Origin: Companilactobacillus sp.
GTDB taxonomy: Bacteria > Bacillota > Bacilli > Lactobacillales > Lactobacillaceae
DNA: 64,000 nucleotides
Assembly (NCBI RefSeq): GCF_022484265.1
Contig: NZ_JAKVLR010000001.1
Coordinates: 2,170,001 to 2,234,000 of the forward strand
Direction: 5' to 3'
Part shown: positions 49,970 through 58,992 of the stretch, piece by piece
How the letters are laid out: each line of letters begins with the position of its first letter
Position numbering within the stretch: position 1 is the first letter of the stretch
Made by a program: the position numbers and the translations under genes
Notes under the pieces: model-generated
What the model was told of the DNA's origin: nothing
What the model saw: the letters and a program-made list of their open reading frames with translations, nothing else
Databases searched by the model: none

Positions 49970-51148
49970 ATGTACGCAAAACACTACCAGTTACGGACAG
50001 TAACTTTTATTTTGACAGCATTTATGTTGGGATGTAACGAATTTATGGTCGTTGGTATCTTGTCCGATTTGGCGAAAACTTATCACGTCTCGCTGTCGTC
50101 GATCGGTATCTTGGTAACGACGTTTGCTTTGGTGTATGCCTTTAGTACGCCATTATTGACTACATTTACCAGCCATTTTGACCGGCACAATTTATTGATG
50201 GTCTTGATGGCAGTGTTCTTTATCAGTAACACTTTGACGGCCGTGGCACCGTCGTTGTTCTGGCTCTTCATTGCCAGAATCATGACCGCTTTGGTTGCCG
50301 GGACGATCATTACTTTGATCAATGAATTCGCCAACTTGGTCACGCCATTGCCGAAAAAGCCGATGGTATTAGCCTGGGTCGGTGCTGGGTTCAGTATTGC
50401 TTCTGTTATTGGTGTACCTCTAGGTACGACTATCGCGACCTTGATCAACTGGCACGCCAGTTTTGGGATCGTATCAGTTTTGACGTTGATCGTCTGGGCA
50501 CTATTGGCCTGGTTAACGCCACATGAAAAACCACAAGTTACTGGTAACTTCTTTGAACAACTTCAACTTTTTACCGATAAAAAAATCTTGTTAGGCGTTG
50601 GTATTGTTATCGCCGTCTTGAGTGTTCAATATACTTTTTATACTTATATTCGTTCGCTGATCACCACGGTCATGGGCTACGACTTAACTAGTTTGAACTG
50701 GTTGCTGTTTGCTTTAGGTGTGATGAGTATTTTAGGTAATCAAATAGCCGGGATGGTCGCTGGTCGAAGGGGGACTTCTAAGCTTCCTTATGTCTTTATT
50801 TTGATGATCATTTTCTGTCTGTTATTGGGAACTGCTCTGCAAAACAAAGTCTTAGGAATGGTAGTTCTGGGCGTTCTTTGCTGCTTAGTGATTATTCACG
50901 GAACAACGATGCAACTCGGATTTATGAATGAGGCTGCAAAAAATTATCCACAATCGCTAGCTTTGTCGACGGCACTGATCTCAATTTTTTCAAATGTCGG
51001 CATTTCTTTAGGTTCATTTACGGCTGCCAATACGGTTAAATTCTTCAGCTTAACAGCAGTGGGATATGTCGCCGCAATTTACGCTGTGATTGCCTTGATC
51101 TTAGCTTTAGTTTTGAAGCGAAAAACTAAGGACTCACAAGAGTGGTAG
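49970..51148 (+). CDS. MFS transporter (AraJ/drug-efflux type)
   Basis: The 392-residue protein has about 12 hydrophobic helices. It starts with LRTVTFILTAFMLGCNEFMV, typical of the DHA1/AraJ group; the A-like loop is reduced. VGAGFSIASVIGVPLGTTIA is motif C of drug:H+ antiporters. The substrate is unknown. SD AGGGGGA. Divergent from the SOS polymerase operon. Confidence 0.88.
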   Translation: MYAKHYQLRTVTFILTAFMLGCNEFMVVGILSDLAKTYHVSLSSIGILVTTFALVYAFSTPLLTTFTSHFDRHNLLMVLMAVFFISNTLTAVAPSLFWLFIARIMTALVAGTIITLINEFANLVTPLPKKPMVLAWVGAGFSIASVIGVPLGTTIATLINWHASFGIVSVLTLIVWALLAWLTPHEKPQVTGNFFEQLQLFTDKKILLGVGIVIAVLSVQYTFYTYIRSLITTVMGYDLTSLNWLLFALGVMSILGNQIAGMVAGRRGTSKLPYVFILMIIFCLLLGTALQNKVLGMVVLGVLCCLVIIHGTTMQLGFMNEAAKNYPQSLALSTALISIFSNVGISLGSFTAANTVKFFSLTAVGYVAAIYAVIALILALVLKRKTKDSQEW

Positions 51149-51216
51149 TTATATAGACAGACAATTTTTTTAATGATATATTGGTTTGGAAAAATTAAAT
51201 AAATGGGGTGGACGAG

Positions 51217-51600
51217 ATGGAAATAGCACATGTTGGTATTTATGTTCAGGATCTGGATAAGGAAGTGGCTTTTTTCAAGCGATACTTTGACGTCAAGGTT
51301 TCAGAGGAATATCACAATCCTAAGACCACGTTCACTTCAAGATTTTTGTCGTTTGATGGCGGGGCTAAGTTAGAGGTTTGCACCCGCGACGATATTAATT
51401 TGGACAGGTTGTCTGGTTATCCTGTTGGTTATGCTCATTTGGCTATTTCCTTGGGTTCTAAGCAAGATGTTGACGAGTTGACTGAACGGATCGAGGAGGA
51501 TGGTTACGATCATCTGGACGGACCTCGGACTACTGGTGATGGTCAGTATGAAAGTTTGGTGTGTGACCCAGAGGGGAATCAGATTGAATTGACTGTTTAG
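51217..51600 (+). CDS. VOC-family protein (glyoxalase/dioxygenase fold)
   Basis: ATG at 51217 follows GGGGTGG. The 127-residue product starts MEIAHVGIYVQDLDKEVAFF with the first metal-binding His. It contains GYAHLAISLGSKQDVDELTE with the second, and ends in GDGQYESLVCDPEGNQIELT with the Glu. This is a complete single VOC unit, probably dimeric. Lactoylglutathione lyase-like annotation is common, but the reaction is not defined by these motifs. Confidence 0.88.
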   Translation: MEIAHVGIYVQDLDKEVAFFKRYFDVKVSEEYHNPKTTFTSRFLSFDGGAKLEVCTRDDINLDRLSGYPVGYAHLAISLGSKQDVDELTERIEEDGYDHLDGPRTTGDGQYESLVCDPEGNQIELTV

Positions 51601-51642
51601 TTTGTAATTTTGAGTTAAATGCAGTTGTGGTGGTTGGCTGCC

Positions 51643-51810
51643 GGCTCCGGGTGGAAATCGATTGCCTTTTGTCTGGAACGCTGAGGAGACACTTTGAGCT
51701 TTTTTCAAAGACCGAAAAAATCTCAAAGCTGCCTCTTGTCGTAAGCTGGCGTCATCGCCGGCTAACGACAATTTCTCGGCTGAGCCAGGCATCGATTTCC
51801 ATCCGGAGCC
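51643..51810 (+). repeat. Long palindrome, family III (copy E)
   Basis: GGCTCCGGGTGGAAATCGAT (continuing TGCC) pairs with GGCATCGATTTCCATCCGGA (continuing GCC) at the base. The interior holds CTTTGAG/TCAAAG and a branch GTCGTAAGCTGGCG/CGCCGGCTAACGAC. The 51601-52085 gap otherwise contains only an AT-rich promoter region. Confidence 0.7.
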
Positions 51811-52085
51811 TAGATTGGTTTAGTTCAAAATCCTCTCTTTTTTGGTGGAAGGGGGTATGTCGGCTGTTTTTTCGCTGAATGTTTAGTTAGTCTAATCTTA
51901 TTCACCGACTTCGTCGGTTGCATGCTGACTGTCTGCTCAATAAACTAATTAAAAACTTCAAATACATGGAATGGATGTTGAAAACTTTTTGTTTTCAACA
52001 TCCTTATTTATTTTCTGTAGAATTATGGAAAATTTTATTCGAAAAAATTATAATTATATTTATTTACTTATCGAGGTTAGATTTC

Positions 52086-52640
52086 ATGTCTAATACAAAA
52101 GAACATTTGGCGGATGCTTTGATTTCAGAGTTACGGACTACTCCGGTTGATAAGATCACGATTCAAAAACTTGTCGACGACTGCGAATTAACTCGGCAGA
52201 CTTTTTACAATCACTTTGCTGATATTTATGAACTGGTTGAATGGACTGCTAAGCGGGCTACTGATAAGGCTTTGCAGAATGTGGCTACTTATGATGATTG
52301 GCAACAGGGGTTTTTAAATGTTATGCGCGACGTTGAGGATAATCAATATTTGGTCACGAATACTTATCAATCTGCTTATCGTGATATTTTGGAAAAGTAC
52401 ATTTACAAGGTGCTATACGAGTACATTATTGCTGTGGTTGAGCGTCAAGCTCAGGGGTTAAATGTTTCGGACAAGCATAAGCATTTTATTGCTCATTTTT
52501 ACAGTCTGGCTTTCATTGCCTTGATTTTTGAATGGGTCGCTAATGGTTTTAATGACAAGCCTGAGGACATCGTTGAACAGACTGGGGTCTTGATCCAGGG
52601 CGATTTTAAAAAAGCTTTACTGCGTTATTCTGAAAAATAG
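52086..52640 (+). CDS. TetR/AcrR-family regulator
   Basis: ATG at 52086 follows GAGGTTAG. The 184-residue product has the TetR HTH at about 5-50 (LADALISELRTTPVDKITIQ, KLVDDCELTRQTFYNHFADI). Its ligand-binding part resembles the DhaS/YxaF-like group with C-terminal FYSLAFIALIFEWVANGFND. It precedes oleate hydratase in the same direction and is the likely repressor sensing fatty acids, by location only. Confidence 0.88.
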   Translation: MSNTKEHLADALISELRTTPVDKITIQKLVDDCELTRQTFYNHFADIYELVEWTAKRATDKALQNVATYDDWQQGFLNVMRDVEDNQYLVTNTYQSAYRDILEKYIYKVLYEYIIAVVERQAQGLNVSDKHKHFIAHFYSLAFIALIFEWVANGFNDKPEDIVEQTGVLIQGDFKKALLRYSEK

Positions 52641-52649
52641 ATAATATCG

Positions 52650-52685
52650 GCAAATTGTCAAAATTTTGACAGTTTGCTTTTTTTG
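52650..52685 (+). terminator. Terminator/palindrome between tetR and oleate hydratase
   Basis: The perfect palindrome TGTCAAAATTTTGACA (52656-52671) lies inside the stem GCAAA/TTTGC and is followed by T7. It works as terminator and may double as operator. Confidence 0.6.
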
Positions 52686-52757
52686 TAAATTGTTTCACTA
52701 AGGGTGCGGAACTAATCTAAAAACAGGCACAAAAATTTTTTAGAAGAAGGTCTTATC

Positions 52758-54557
52758 ATGAACATTTACAAAACTATGTATCGTCCTAAAAAACCATTAG
52801 GGGTCGATGACCGTCAGGCTAACATTGTTGGTGGAGGTATCGCTGGATTGGCTACTGCCGTTTTCTTGATCGACGATGCGCAAATGCCAGCTCGCAACAT
52901 CAAGATTTTTGAAAAAAAGCCAGTCATGGGTGGCTCCATGGATGGTACTAAAGATGCAGCTGGATATCTTTGTCGGGCTGAACGTGAGCTAGAGCCATAT
53001 ATGGAATGTCTTTGGTACTTGTGTAGCAAGATTCCATCATTGGAAAATGAAGGTCGCACGGTTCTTGATGACGTTGTTGATTTCAACCGTGACGAACCAA
53101 TTCATAGTGAAGCACGTGTGATCATCAACCAAGGCGAGATCGATGCTCATTATCATGATTACAAACTAGAACCAAAATATGCTGAAGCAATGAGAAAAAT
53201 CATTGCATCTTCAGAAGAAGAATTAGCCAACTTGAGTTTGAATGACTTTTTCGATGAAGGATTTTACAAGACGAACTTCTGGACTTGCTTCCACAGTCAA
53301 TTGGCTTTCAAAGACTATCACAGTGTTATCGAATGCCGTCGTTATTGGCAAAGATTTACCTTTATCACCAGACACGAATACCTCGAAGGATTTATTCATA
53401 CAAAATATAACGAATATGACGCAATTATTCTCCCAATCGAACGTTACCTAATTGATAAAGGAGTAACATTCACGAATGACTTTGCTGTAACTGATTTGGA
53501 ATTAACAGACGACAACAATACTGTAAAAAATATTATCGCCAATCACGCTGGCCAACCAGCAAAGGTTGCAGTCAGCGCACAAGACTTAGTATTCGTAACC
53601 ACAGGTTCAATCAGTGAAAACAGTACCTTCGGCGACAACAACACAGTTGCTGAAACTAATACTGACACAACAGACATGGGAACTTTCACCATCTGGAAGA
53701 ATCTCGCCAAGAAGGATGAAAAATTCGGCCATCCAGAGAAATTCTTAGGCCAGATCGACAAGACCAAGTGGATCTCATTTTTCCCAACAGTCAAAGGCTA
53801 CCCAGAATTTTTCAAACGAATCGAAAGACTATCAGGAAGCCCAGCCGGAACAGGTGGCTTAATGGTATTCAAAGATTCCAATTGGGACCTATCATTTGAG
53901 ATCCATCACAAACCATTCTTCCCATATCAAGCAGAAGACGAAGAAGTAGGTTGGGGATACGGCCTATACGGAGAAAACGAAGGAAACTACATCAAGAAGA
54001 GAATGTGGGACTGCACCGGCGACGAGATCATGACCGAATTGCTATACCACCTAGGAATGTTAGACATCAAGGACGAAGTCTTAGCCCACACCTACATGTC
54101 AACAGCAATGATGCCATACTGTACAGCTCAATTCATGCCAAGAGAATTAGGCGACCGCCCATTAGTAATCCCAGCAGGCTGCACAAACCTAGCCTTGTTA
54201 GGACAATTCGTAGAAATCAAAGATGACGTAGTCTTCACAGTAGAAACGTCAGTCAGAACCGCCTTAGAAGCAGTTTACGGCCTGTTAGACATTGAAAAAG
54301 ATGTCATAGAAGTAAACCCATCAAGATACGACATCAGATATCTATTAGAAAGAGTAAAACGCTTCGCAGGAATCAAAGGAGACGTCAAGCCAAGTGACTT
54401 ACCAGAAATAGACCCAGCAGAGCTACCACAACTAGAGGCAGCATTGTTGAAGATGATAAACGACGTCCCACCATACTATCAAATGTACTTAGGAAGAGAT
54501 CAAACAATCCCAACCAAAAAATCAGTGCTACATCCAGAAGCACCCCTAAGCGAATAA
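52758..54557 (+). CDS. ohyA: Oleate hydratase
   Basis: The 599-residue FAD protein has ANIVGGGIAGLATAVFLIDD (dinucleotide motif), FEKKPVMGGSMDGTKD and GYLCRAERELEPYMECLWYL, characteristic of the oleate hydratase/MCRA family, at full length. It adds water to cis-9 double bonds of free fatty acids, giving 10-hydroxy acids, which detoxifies unsaturated fatty acids. It has SD AGAAGG and lies downstream of a TetR gene. Ala, Pro, Leu and Thr codons switch from T-ending in the first third to A/C-ending in the last third; the last 350 bases have no GCT. Confidence 0.95.
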   Translation: MNIYKTMYRPKKPLGVDDRQANIVGGGIAGLATAVFLIDDAQMPARNIKIFEKKPVMGGSMDGTKDAAGYLCRAERELEPYMECLWYLCSKIPSLENEGRTVLDDVVDFNRDEPIHSEARVIINQGEIDAHYHDYKLEPKYAEAMRKIIASSEEELANLSLNDFFDEGFYKTNFWTCFHSQLAFKDYHSVIECRRYWQRFTFITRHEYLEGFIHTKYNEYDAIILPIERYLIDKGVTFTNDFAVTDLELTDDNNTVKNIIANHAGQPAKVAVSAQDLVFVTTGSISENSTFGDNNTVAETNTDTTDMGTFTIWKNLAKKDEKFGHPEKFLGQIDKTKWISFFPTVKGYPEFFKRIERLSGSPAGTGGLMVFKDSNWDLSFEIHHKPFFPYQAEDEEVGWGYGLYGENEGNYIKKRMWDCTGDEIMTELLYHLGMLDIKDEVLAHTYMSTAMMPYCTAQFMPRELGDRPLVIPAGCTNLALLGQFVEIKDDVVFTVETSVRTALEAVYGLLDIEKDVIEVNPSRYDIRYLLERVKRFAGIKGDVKPSDLPEIDPAELPQLEAALLKMINDVPPYYQMYLGRDQTIPTKKSVLHPEAPLSE

Positions 54558-54561
54558 AAAA

Positions 54562-54590
54562 GAGACGAAATCGAAAGATTTCGTCTTTTT
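54562..54590 (+). terminator. Terminator of oleate hydratase
   Basis: AGACGAAATC and GATTTCGTCT form the stem, followed by T3-5. Confidence 0.9.
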
Positions 54591-54591
54591 G

Positions 54592-54870
54592 CGTGGATAA
54601 ATAAATTGAATGAATTGAGATGTTCGGCAAGAGGGAAGACCTTGCGAGATTGGCGAAGCCAAGCAAGCAATAAGCACAAGTAAACAATGCAGAGCAAGCA
54701 TAGAAGACAACGACAAAGAAAAAAGTAAAACGTAGGTGTTCATAAAAAGTAGGAAGAAGAAAGCAAAAATAGGAAGGAGGATGAGCCAGAAACAAAGTAT
54801 CCAACAAGTAAATAATGCATACGTTGGAAAAAAGAGGGGGAGGGTTAAGCATTTGATTTAAACCAGATTA
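54592..54870. other. Purine-rich gap, no gene recognised
   Basis: The plus strand is almost free of T from about 54610 to 54840 (A/G-rich with AAGCAAGCAATAAGC-like repeats). The only long frames are on the minus strand, lack an SD and overlap the oleate hydratase gene; they are rejected. Confidence 0.4.
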
Positions 54871-55036
54871 GACTCCGGGGTGGTGGAGCGCTCGGCCTCA
54901 GTAGTGATATTTTTCTTAGCAATGCGAAGCAGTGCTTAGTAAAAGGTGCAGCTTGGAGATTGCTGCGGTCTTTGCAGTAAGCTTCAAGTGTACCCACTAC
55001 GTTCCAGAGCCGAAAGAGCGGAACCACCCCGGAGTC
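54871..55036 (+). repeat. Long palindrome, family III (copy F)
   Basis: GACTCCGGGGTGGT (54871-54884) pairs exactly with ACCACCCCGGAGTC (55023-55036). GCGCTCGGC.../...GCCGAAAGAGC and GTAGTG/CACTAC continue inward. Length and base sequence match copy E (GGCTCCGGGTGG). Confidence 0.7.
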
Positions 55037-55118
55037 GGCCCGCATGCCGCACATAAGTCAGTTCAACCAATTGCCCGCATACCACCCAAAAAGCAGCTTA
55101 AGCAAACCCAGGCATAAG

Positions 55119-55146
55119 AAAAGAGCCCCCAAAACTGGGAGCTCTA
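55119..55146 (+). terminator. Stand-alone hairpin
   Basis: AGAGCCCCC and GGGAGCTCT pair imperfectly. The rest of 55150-55440 is AT-rich with nothing recognised. Confidence 0.4.
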
Positions 55147-55452
55147 ATCATTATCTCGAAAATCAAAAGCTTAACCGATCATAAGTTATGCTGTTAATTA
55201 TTATCCGAAACAAAGTGTGGTTAATCATCGTGTTACTATGCTTGTGAGTAAACAATTATTATCTTTTTTCGTGATAAATTGAATTGTAATTAGCTTTTAT
55301 TTTTTAAAAACGAACTAGTGAAACTTTCAAATGTTTCAATGATCAGTTTTAAGCCTTTGACTGAGATATATTCCTATCCCGGAATACTATCTGTCGACAA
55401 CCATAGTATACGATATTGTGATACTTTTAACAAGTGTTTTTCACAAAAATTG

Positions 55453-55500
55453 TTGATAAAATCTTGTAACAGTTATATAGTGTACTAGTAAACTAATACA
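55453..55500 (+). promoter_or_regulatory. Promoter and likely operator of the GntR-ABC operon
   Basis: TTGATA (55453-55458), a 17-bp spacer and TATAGT (55476-55481) are followed by the dyad GTACTAGT-aaa-CTAATAC (about 55482-55499), suited for autoregulation by the YtrA-like repressor. Confidence 0.7.
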
Positions 55501-55521
55501 GTAGGAATTGAGGTGACTGTT

Positions 55522-55896
55522 TTGAAGTTTGATGACAAGATTCCGATTTATATCCAGATCAAGAATTACTTGTATCGAAGAATCATAACAGGTGACTTAC
55601 AGCCGGGAGAGAAGCTTCCTTCGGTCAGACAACTAGCAGTCGATGTTACGGCAAACGTCAACACCGTCCAACGAGCTTTGTCTGAAATGTTGGCTAATAA
55701 GGTCATTGAATCGCAACGAGGTAAGGGAAACTTTGTGACTGCAGACGAGGAAATGATCAGCAATTTAAAGACGGAAGTCGTTCATAAACAAATTTCGATT
55801 GCTTATGAAGAATTGCATAGCTTAAAGCTCACCGATGAAGAGATTATTAAAGAATTTCAACAATACATTCATGATAGGAGTGCACAAAATGCCTGA
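55522..55896 (+). CDS. GntR-family regulator, YtrA subfamily
   Basis: TTG at 55522 is preferred because GAGG lies 8 bp upstream; the in-frame GTG at 55513 overlaps that SD. The 124-residue product has the winged HTH (PIYIQIKNYLYRRIITGDLQ, PGEKLPSVRQLAVDVTANVN) and only a short C-terminal helical tail, as in YtrA repressors. It overlaps the ABC ATPase gene by 8 bp, the usual YtrA operon layout. Confidence 0.92.
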   Translation: MKFDDKIPIYIQIKNYLYRRIITGDLQPGEKLPSVRQLAVDVTANVNTVQRALSEMLANKVIESQRGKGNFVTADEEMISNLKTEVVHKQISIAYEELHSLKLTDEEIIKEFQQYIHDRSAQNA

Positions 55897-56602
55897 ACTA
55901 TTAAAGATTGAAGATCTGAACTATAGTCACAGATTAAAAAAGATTTTGCATGACGTTAACTTAAAACTAGATCGTGGCAAGATTGTCGGATTATTAGGAG
56001 AAAATGGTGCTGGTAAAACGACTTTGATGCGTTTGATCACCGGCAGTGCTCATGGACACGGAATTATTGAATTAGACAATTCATTTTCCGCTCCCGAACG
56101 TAAGAGCAAAGTTAGTTACATGGACCGCTTAGGCGGATTTCCATTAAGTACCCCAATCGCTAAAATTGAAAAATTTTACGAGACTGTCTATGAAGATTTC
56201 GACGACAAACGTTTTAACGAATTGCTCGAGTTTTTGAAATTAGACAAAACAACTAAAATTTCAGCTCTTTCAAAAGGTAACAAGGAAAAACTCGTCATTG
56301 CTTTGACCTTATCTCGCCAAGTTCCTTTGTACTTGTTGGATGAACCGTTTGATGGAATCGATTCGATGAGTCGTAAGCAGATCATCAACAGTATCATTAA
56401 GTGGAAGCCCGAAGATTCAACAATCGTTATTAGTGACCACTACGTGACTGAAATCGCAACATTGCTTGATGAGATCGTCGTAATCAAAGACGAGACTATA
56501 AATTGTCACAAACAAGCTGACAAGATCCGTGAAGATACGGGCATGGACATCGAAGACTTTTACGAAAGCTTGTATCAAGAAGGGGGCAAACAAGATGACT
56601 AG
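55889..56602 (+). CDS. ABC transporter ATP-binding protein (YtrB-like)
   Basis: ATG at 55889 follows TAGGAG. The 237-residue product has Walker A GLLGENGAGKTTLMRLITG, a signature region LSKGNKEKLVIALTLSRQVP (degenerate LSGGQ), Walker B LYLLDEPFDGID and switch His in IVISDHYVTE. It overlaps both neighbours by 8 bp. It is likely to export antibiotics or lipid-linked molecules, or respond to envelope stress, together with the following membrane protein. Confidence 0.93.
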   Translation: MPELLKIEDLNYSHRLKKILHDVNLKLDRGKIVGLLGENGAGKTTLMRLITGSAHGHGIIELDNSFSAPERKSKVSYMDRLGGFPLSTPIAKIEKFYETVYEDFDDKRFNELLEFLKLDKTTKISALSKGNKEKLVIALTLSRQVPLYLLDEPFDGIDSMSRKQIINSIIKWKPEDSTIVISDHYVTEIATLLDEIVVIKDETINCHKQADKIREDTGMDIEDFYESLYQEGGKQDD

Positions 56603-57380
56603 TTTCGGCAGATTTTTCAAAGCAACCTTAAACGATAAATTCCGTAGCACAAACTTTATCTTATTGATCAACATTATGGCCATTTTCGTTTCGATCATCT
56701 GGTCAGCCGTTGATGGTAATTTTTCAAAAAATAGTTGGTTCCAATTTACTTTTACATGGTCATTCTTGGCTATCTTGATTGTCTTTATTCGATTGACAGT
56801 CTTACAAGAACGAATTTACACCCGCGATAGTTATCGACTAGTGCCAATTGGCGATATCAAGTTTTATCTGGCAAACCTAGCTAGTTCGTTTGTTGGAATG
56901 ATTTACGCTTTAGCAGTTGAATTCATTATGTATTTCATCACAATTGCTATTAACTGGGATGACTATAGTCAGGCATTAAAAATGATGGCAATGATGAATG
57001 GTCAAAGATCAAATTTTGAAGTTTCACAACTTTGGGGCATTGTCGGTATCTGGCTTTTAATGATGTTAGCCTTAATGCTATTAACTTGGACTACTATCAA
57101 CTTGATCCACTTGTTATCCAGAACTGGTAGCAATTTCTTGCCTAGCACGGGACGCAGAGTATTGAACGTCGTAGTTTACATCGTCGTTATTTGGGCAGTT
57201 CTTAGAATTGTTAGTTACATTATGAGTACCTTAAATAATTCAGTTAATATGTTATCCAATTCCTCAGACATCTGGAGCTTCTTACTCTATATCTTGATAT
57301 ATGTAGTAGTTGCCGCACTTGAAGCAGCTGGAAGCATTTACTTGTTACACAATTGGGTTGAAACAGTTTCTGAATCATAA
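56595..57380 (+). CDS. ABC transporter membrane subunit
   Basis: ATG at 56595 follows AGGGGGC; overlaps the ATPase gene by 8 bp. The 261-residue product has about six hydrophobic helices (FILLINIMAIFVSIIWSAVD, FTWSFLAILIVFIRLTVL, IWLLMMLALMLLTWTTINLI, WSFLLYILIYVVVAALEAAG). It is recognised as the permease by position and topology only. Ends at a bidirectional terminator. Confidence 0.8.
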   Translation: MTSFGRFFKATLNDKFRSTNFILLINIMAIFVSIIWSAVDGNFSKNSWFQFTFTWSFLAILIVFIRLTVLQERIYTRDSYRLVPIGDIKFYLANLASSFVGMIYALAVEFIMYFITIAINWDDYSQALKMMAMMNGQRSNFEVSQLWGIVGIWLLMMLALMLLTWTTINLIHLLSRTGSNFLPSTGRRVLNVVVYIVVIWAVLRIVSYIMSTLNNSVNMLSNSSDIWSFLLYILIYVVVAALEAAGSIYLLHNWVETVSES

Positions 57381-57383
57381 AAT

Positions 57384-57426
57384 CAAAAAATCCGACTACA
57401 TGATAAATGTGGTCGGATTTTTTGAT
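57384..57426. terminator. Bidirectional terminator, ABC operon / HigA
   Basis: TCAAAAAATCCGACTAC and GTGGTCGGATTTTTTGA form a long stem between convergent genes. Confidence 0.9.
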
Positions 57427-57434
57427 CAAAGATG

Positions 57435-57713
57435 TTATTCTACTGAGATTTTCAATTGTTTTCCCATTGCACCAGCTAATTTATTCAAGGTATCAACATT
57501 TACGTTATTACCTTTTTCAATTCTAGCAACGGTCGATTGCGGAACGTCGGCTTTTTCAGCTAATTCACGTTGGGTCCAGCCGATTTCAGCACGTGTTTCG
57601 TAAATGGCCATAGCAGCTGTCATTTTATTTTTTTCATAGGTGTATTGTTCTTTAAAGATAGGATCTTTACTTTGTTCCTTAATGTAGTCGTCAAATTTAA
57701 TGTTTTTAGTCAT
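57435..57713 (-). CDS. HigA-type XRE antitoxin
   Basis: ATG at 57713 follows GAGG and overlaps the toxin gene by 8 bp. The 92-residue product has a helical N-terminus (FDDYIKEQSKDPIFKEQYTY) and a Cro/C1 HTH (RAEIGWTQRELAEKADVPQS, TVARIEKGNNVNVDTLNKLA). It binds the HigB-like toxin and represses the operon. Toxin-first order is usual for this class. Confidence 0.88.
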   Translation of the reverse strand: MTKNIKFDDYIKEQSKDPIFKEQYTYEKNKMTAAMAIYETRAEIGWTQRELAEKADVPQSTVARIEKGNNVNVDTLNKLAGAMGKQLKISVE

Positions 57714-58074
57714 TGCCACCATCCTCATTAGAAAAAAATTCTTGTCTCATTTTTAGTGCGTGTTCAATTTCTCTCCTAGGCGTTTTTCGTGTTTTCTTAG
57801 TAAAACCATGCGTAATGATATATCGGTTTCCGTCGACATGAAAGTAAACGGCTCTTTGGATATTTGAAGAAACTTGAGATCTTATTTCATATAAATTAGT
57901 GTTTATTTTTTTGATCCATTGGAGTTTTTGAGCGAAAAGTAAACCATATTCTTGAACAGAATCTATTCTTATAAGCAATTTGATTTTATCTTTATCTGAT
58001 AACTGTTCTAGAAAATTTTTCATTTCATTGGTGCCGTTTGGACGCGTATAAAATTCAAATTCTGGTTTTTTCAT
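57706..58074 (-). CDS. HigB/RelE-type toxin (phage Gp49-like)
   Basis: The 122-residue protein has the RelE-superfamily pattern of the Gp49-like HigB group: FLEQLSDKDKIKLLIRIDSV, LQWIKKINTNLYEIRSQVSS, RAVYFHVDGNRYIITHGFTK and the basic KKTRKTPRREIEHALKM helix. It should be a ribosome-dependent mRNA interferase. It is coupled to the antitoxin gene. Confidence 0.88.
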   Translation of the reverse strand: MKKPEFEFYTRPNGTNEMKNFLEQLSDKDKIKLLIRIDSVQEYGLLFAQKLQWIKKINTNLYEIRSQVSSNIQRAVYFHVDGNRYIITHGFTKKTRKTPRREIEHALKMRQEFFSNEDGGND

Positions 58075-58082
58075 ACACTCAT

Positions 58083-58100
58083 GATAGCACGTATGCTATC
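58083..58100. promoter_or_regulatory. Operator-like palindrome GATAGCA-cgta-TGCTATC region of the toxin-antitoxin operon
   Basis: The arms GATAGCA and TGCTATC lie 9 bp before the toxin ATG, where TA autoregulation operators occur. Confidence 0.6.
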
Positions 58101-58112
58101 AAAAACAAATTA

Positions 58113-58892
58113 TTACACTAATGTTTTGACTCCCATGTAGATCAATAAAACTGCGATAAAATAATTGATCCATTCTGGATGCTTGCTTTTAGCCAATACA
58201 TTTACTAGCAATGGAGCAATCACCGCACCACAGATAGCACCGATGAGCAGAGGTATTCCTGCTTGCCAGTACACATTGCCGGAACTGATATGAAAAATTG
58301 AACCTAGAATGCTCATGCCAACTAGTACATACGCTGAGGTCGCCGTGGCGTTGAAGGTATCTAACCCTAAGAGCAGGAGCCCAGCCAGGATCGGTCCACC
58401 GCCACTTAATCCAGCAACGCCAACCATTAATCCTCCAAGTATCCCGTATGCTGCAGCTGCGTATGGGTTTTGATTGATCGAATCTTGTTTCGATTTTTTA
58501 AAAAAGATTTGTAAGCCTAAAATTATCAAAATTATGCCGATGATCCATGTATAGATAACTTTTGGAATATGTGGCGAGATCAGAGAACCTATCACAACTG
58601 CGGGAAGTGCTGCTAACAGCATCTGATTGCCAACGTGGAAATCGATCCGTTTCTGCTTGGCATATCCAATGACGCCAATGACTAGTGCCGGCAACGAGGT
58701 GATGATCGAAGTTGCAGCAGCGCTGGCGGGCGAGAGGTGGAAGCTGGACGAGAGGATGCCTAGATAGATGGCACCTCCGCCTCCACCTAGTGCAATCACA
58801 ATTGTTCCAACTAGAATTCCGACAATTATGAGTACAAATGTTGTCAAGATAAAGCCCTCTTTCAAAATATTCGTCAATTTCATTGAGGTCAT
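58113..58892 (-). CDS. TauE/SafE-family sulfite/organosulfonate exporter
   Basis: The 259-residue protein has about eight helices and the two TauE signatures: ALGGGGGAIYLGILSSSFHL near the N-terminus and VGVAGLSGGGPILAGLLLLG in the middle. The substrate in lactobacilli is unknown. An alternative start lies 9 bp downstream. It is divergent from a TetR-family gene with an inverted repeat between them, suggesting repression by that regulator. Confidence 0.88.
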   Translation of the reverse strand: MTSMKLTNILKEGFILTTFVLIIVGILVGTIVIALGGGGGAIYLGILSSSFHLSPASAAATSIITSLPALVIGVIGYAKQKRIDFHVGNQMLLAALPAVVIGSLISPHIPKVIYTWIIGIILIILGLQIFFKKSKQDSINQNPYAAAAYGILGGLMVGVAGLSGGGPILAGLLLLGLDTFNATATSAYVLVGMSILGSIFHISSGNVYWQAGIPLLIGAICGAVIAPLLVNVLAKSKHPEWINYFIAVLLIYMGVKTLV

Positions 58893-58937
58893 TACTCAGA
58901 ATGACTAGAATGAAAGACAACTGGATAAATCAATTAA

Positions 58938-58970
58938 TTACACAACGTAATTATATTCTACAATGTGTAA
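58938..58970. promoter_or_regulatory. Inverted repeat TTACACA...TGTGTAA in the divergent promoter region
   Basis: The 7-bp arms (58938-58944 and 58964-58970) are spaced by 19 bp between tauE and tetR; a TetR operator is the likely role. Confidence 0.55.
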
Positions 58971-58992
58971 AATTCAAGCGGAGGAATTTTCT

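Noticed and set aside
51370..51878. Overlapping frames on both strands across palindrome E
   Set aside because: They arise from the palindrome and the VOC gene antisense; no SD or family resemblance.
54385..54852. 155-codon minus-strand frame, hydrophobic
   Set aside because: It overlaps the end of oleate hydratase antisense and owes its length to the T-poor, purine-rich plus strand; no SD.
54845..55117. Short frames over palindrome F
   Set aside because: Composition follows the hairpin arms; no SD and no protein-like sequence.
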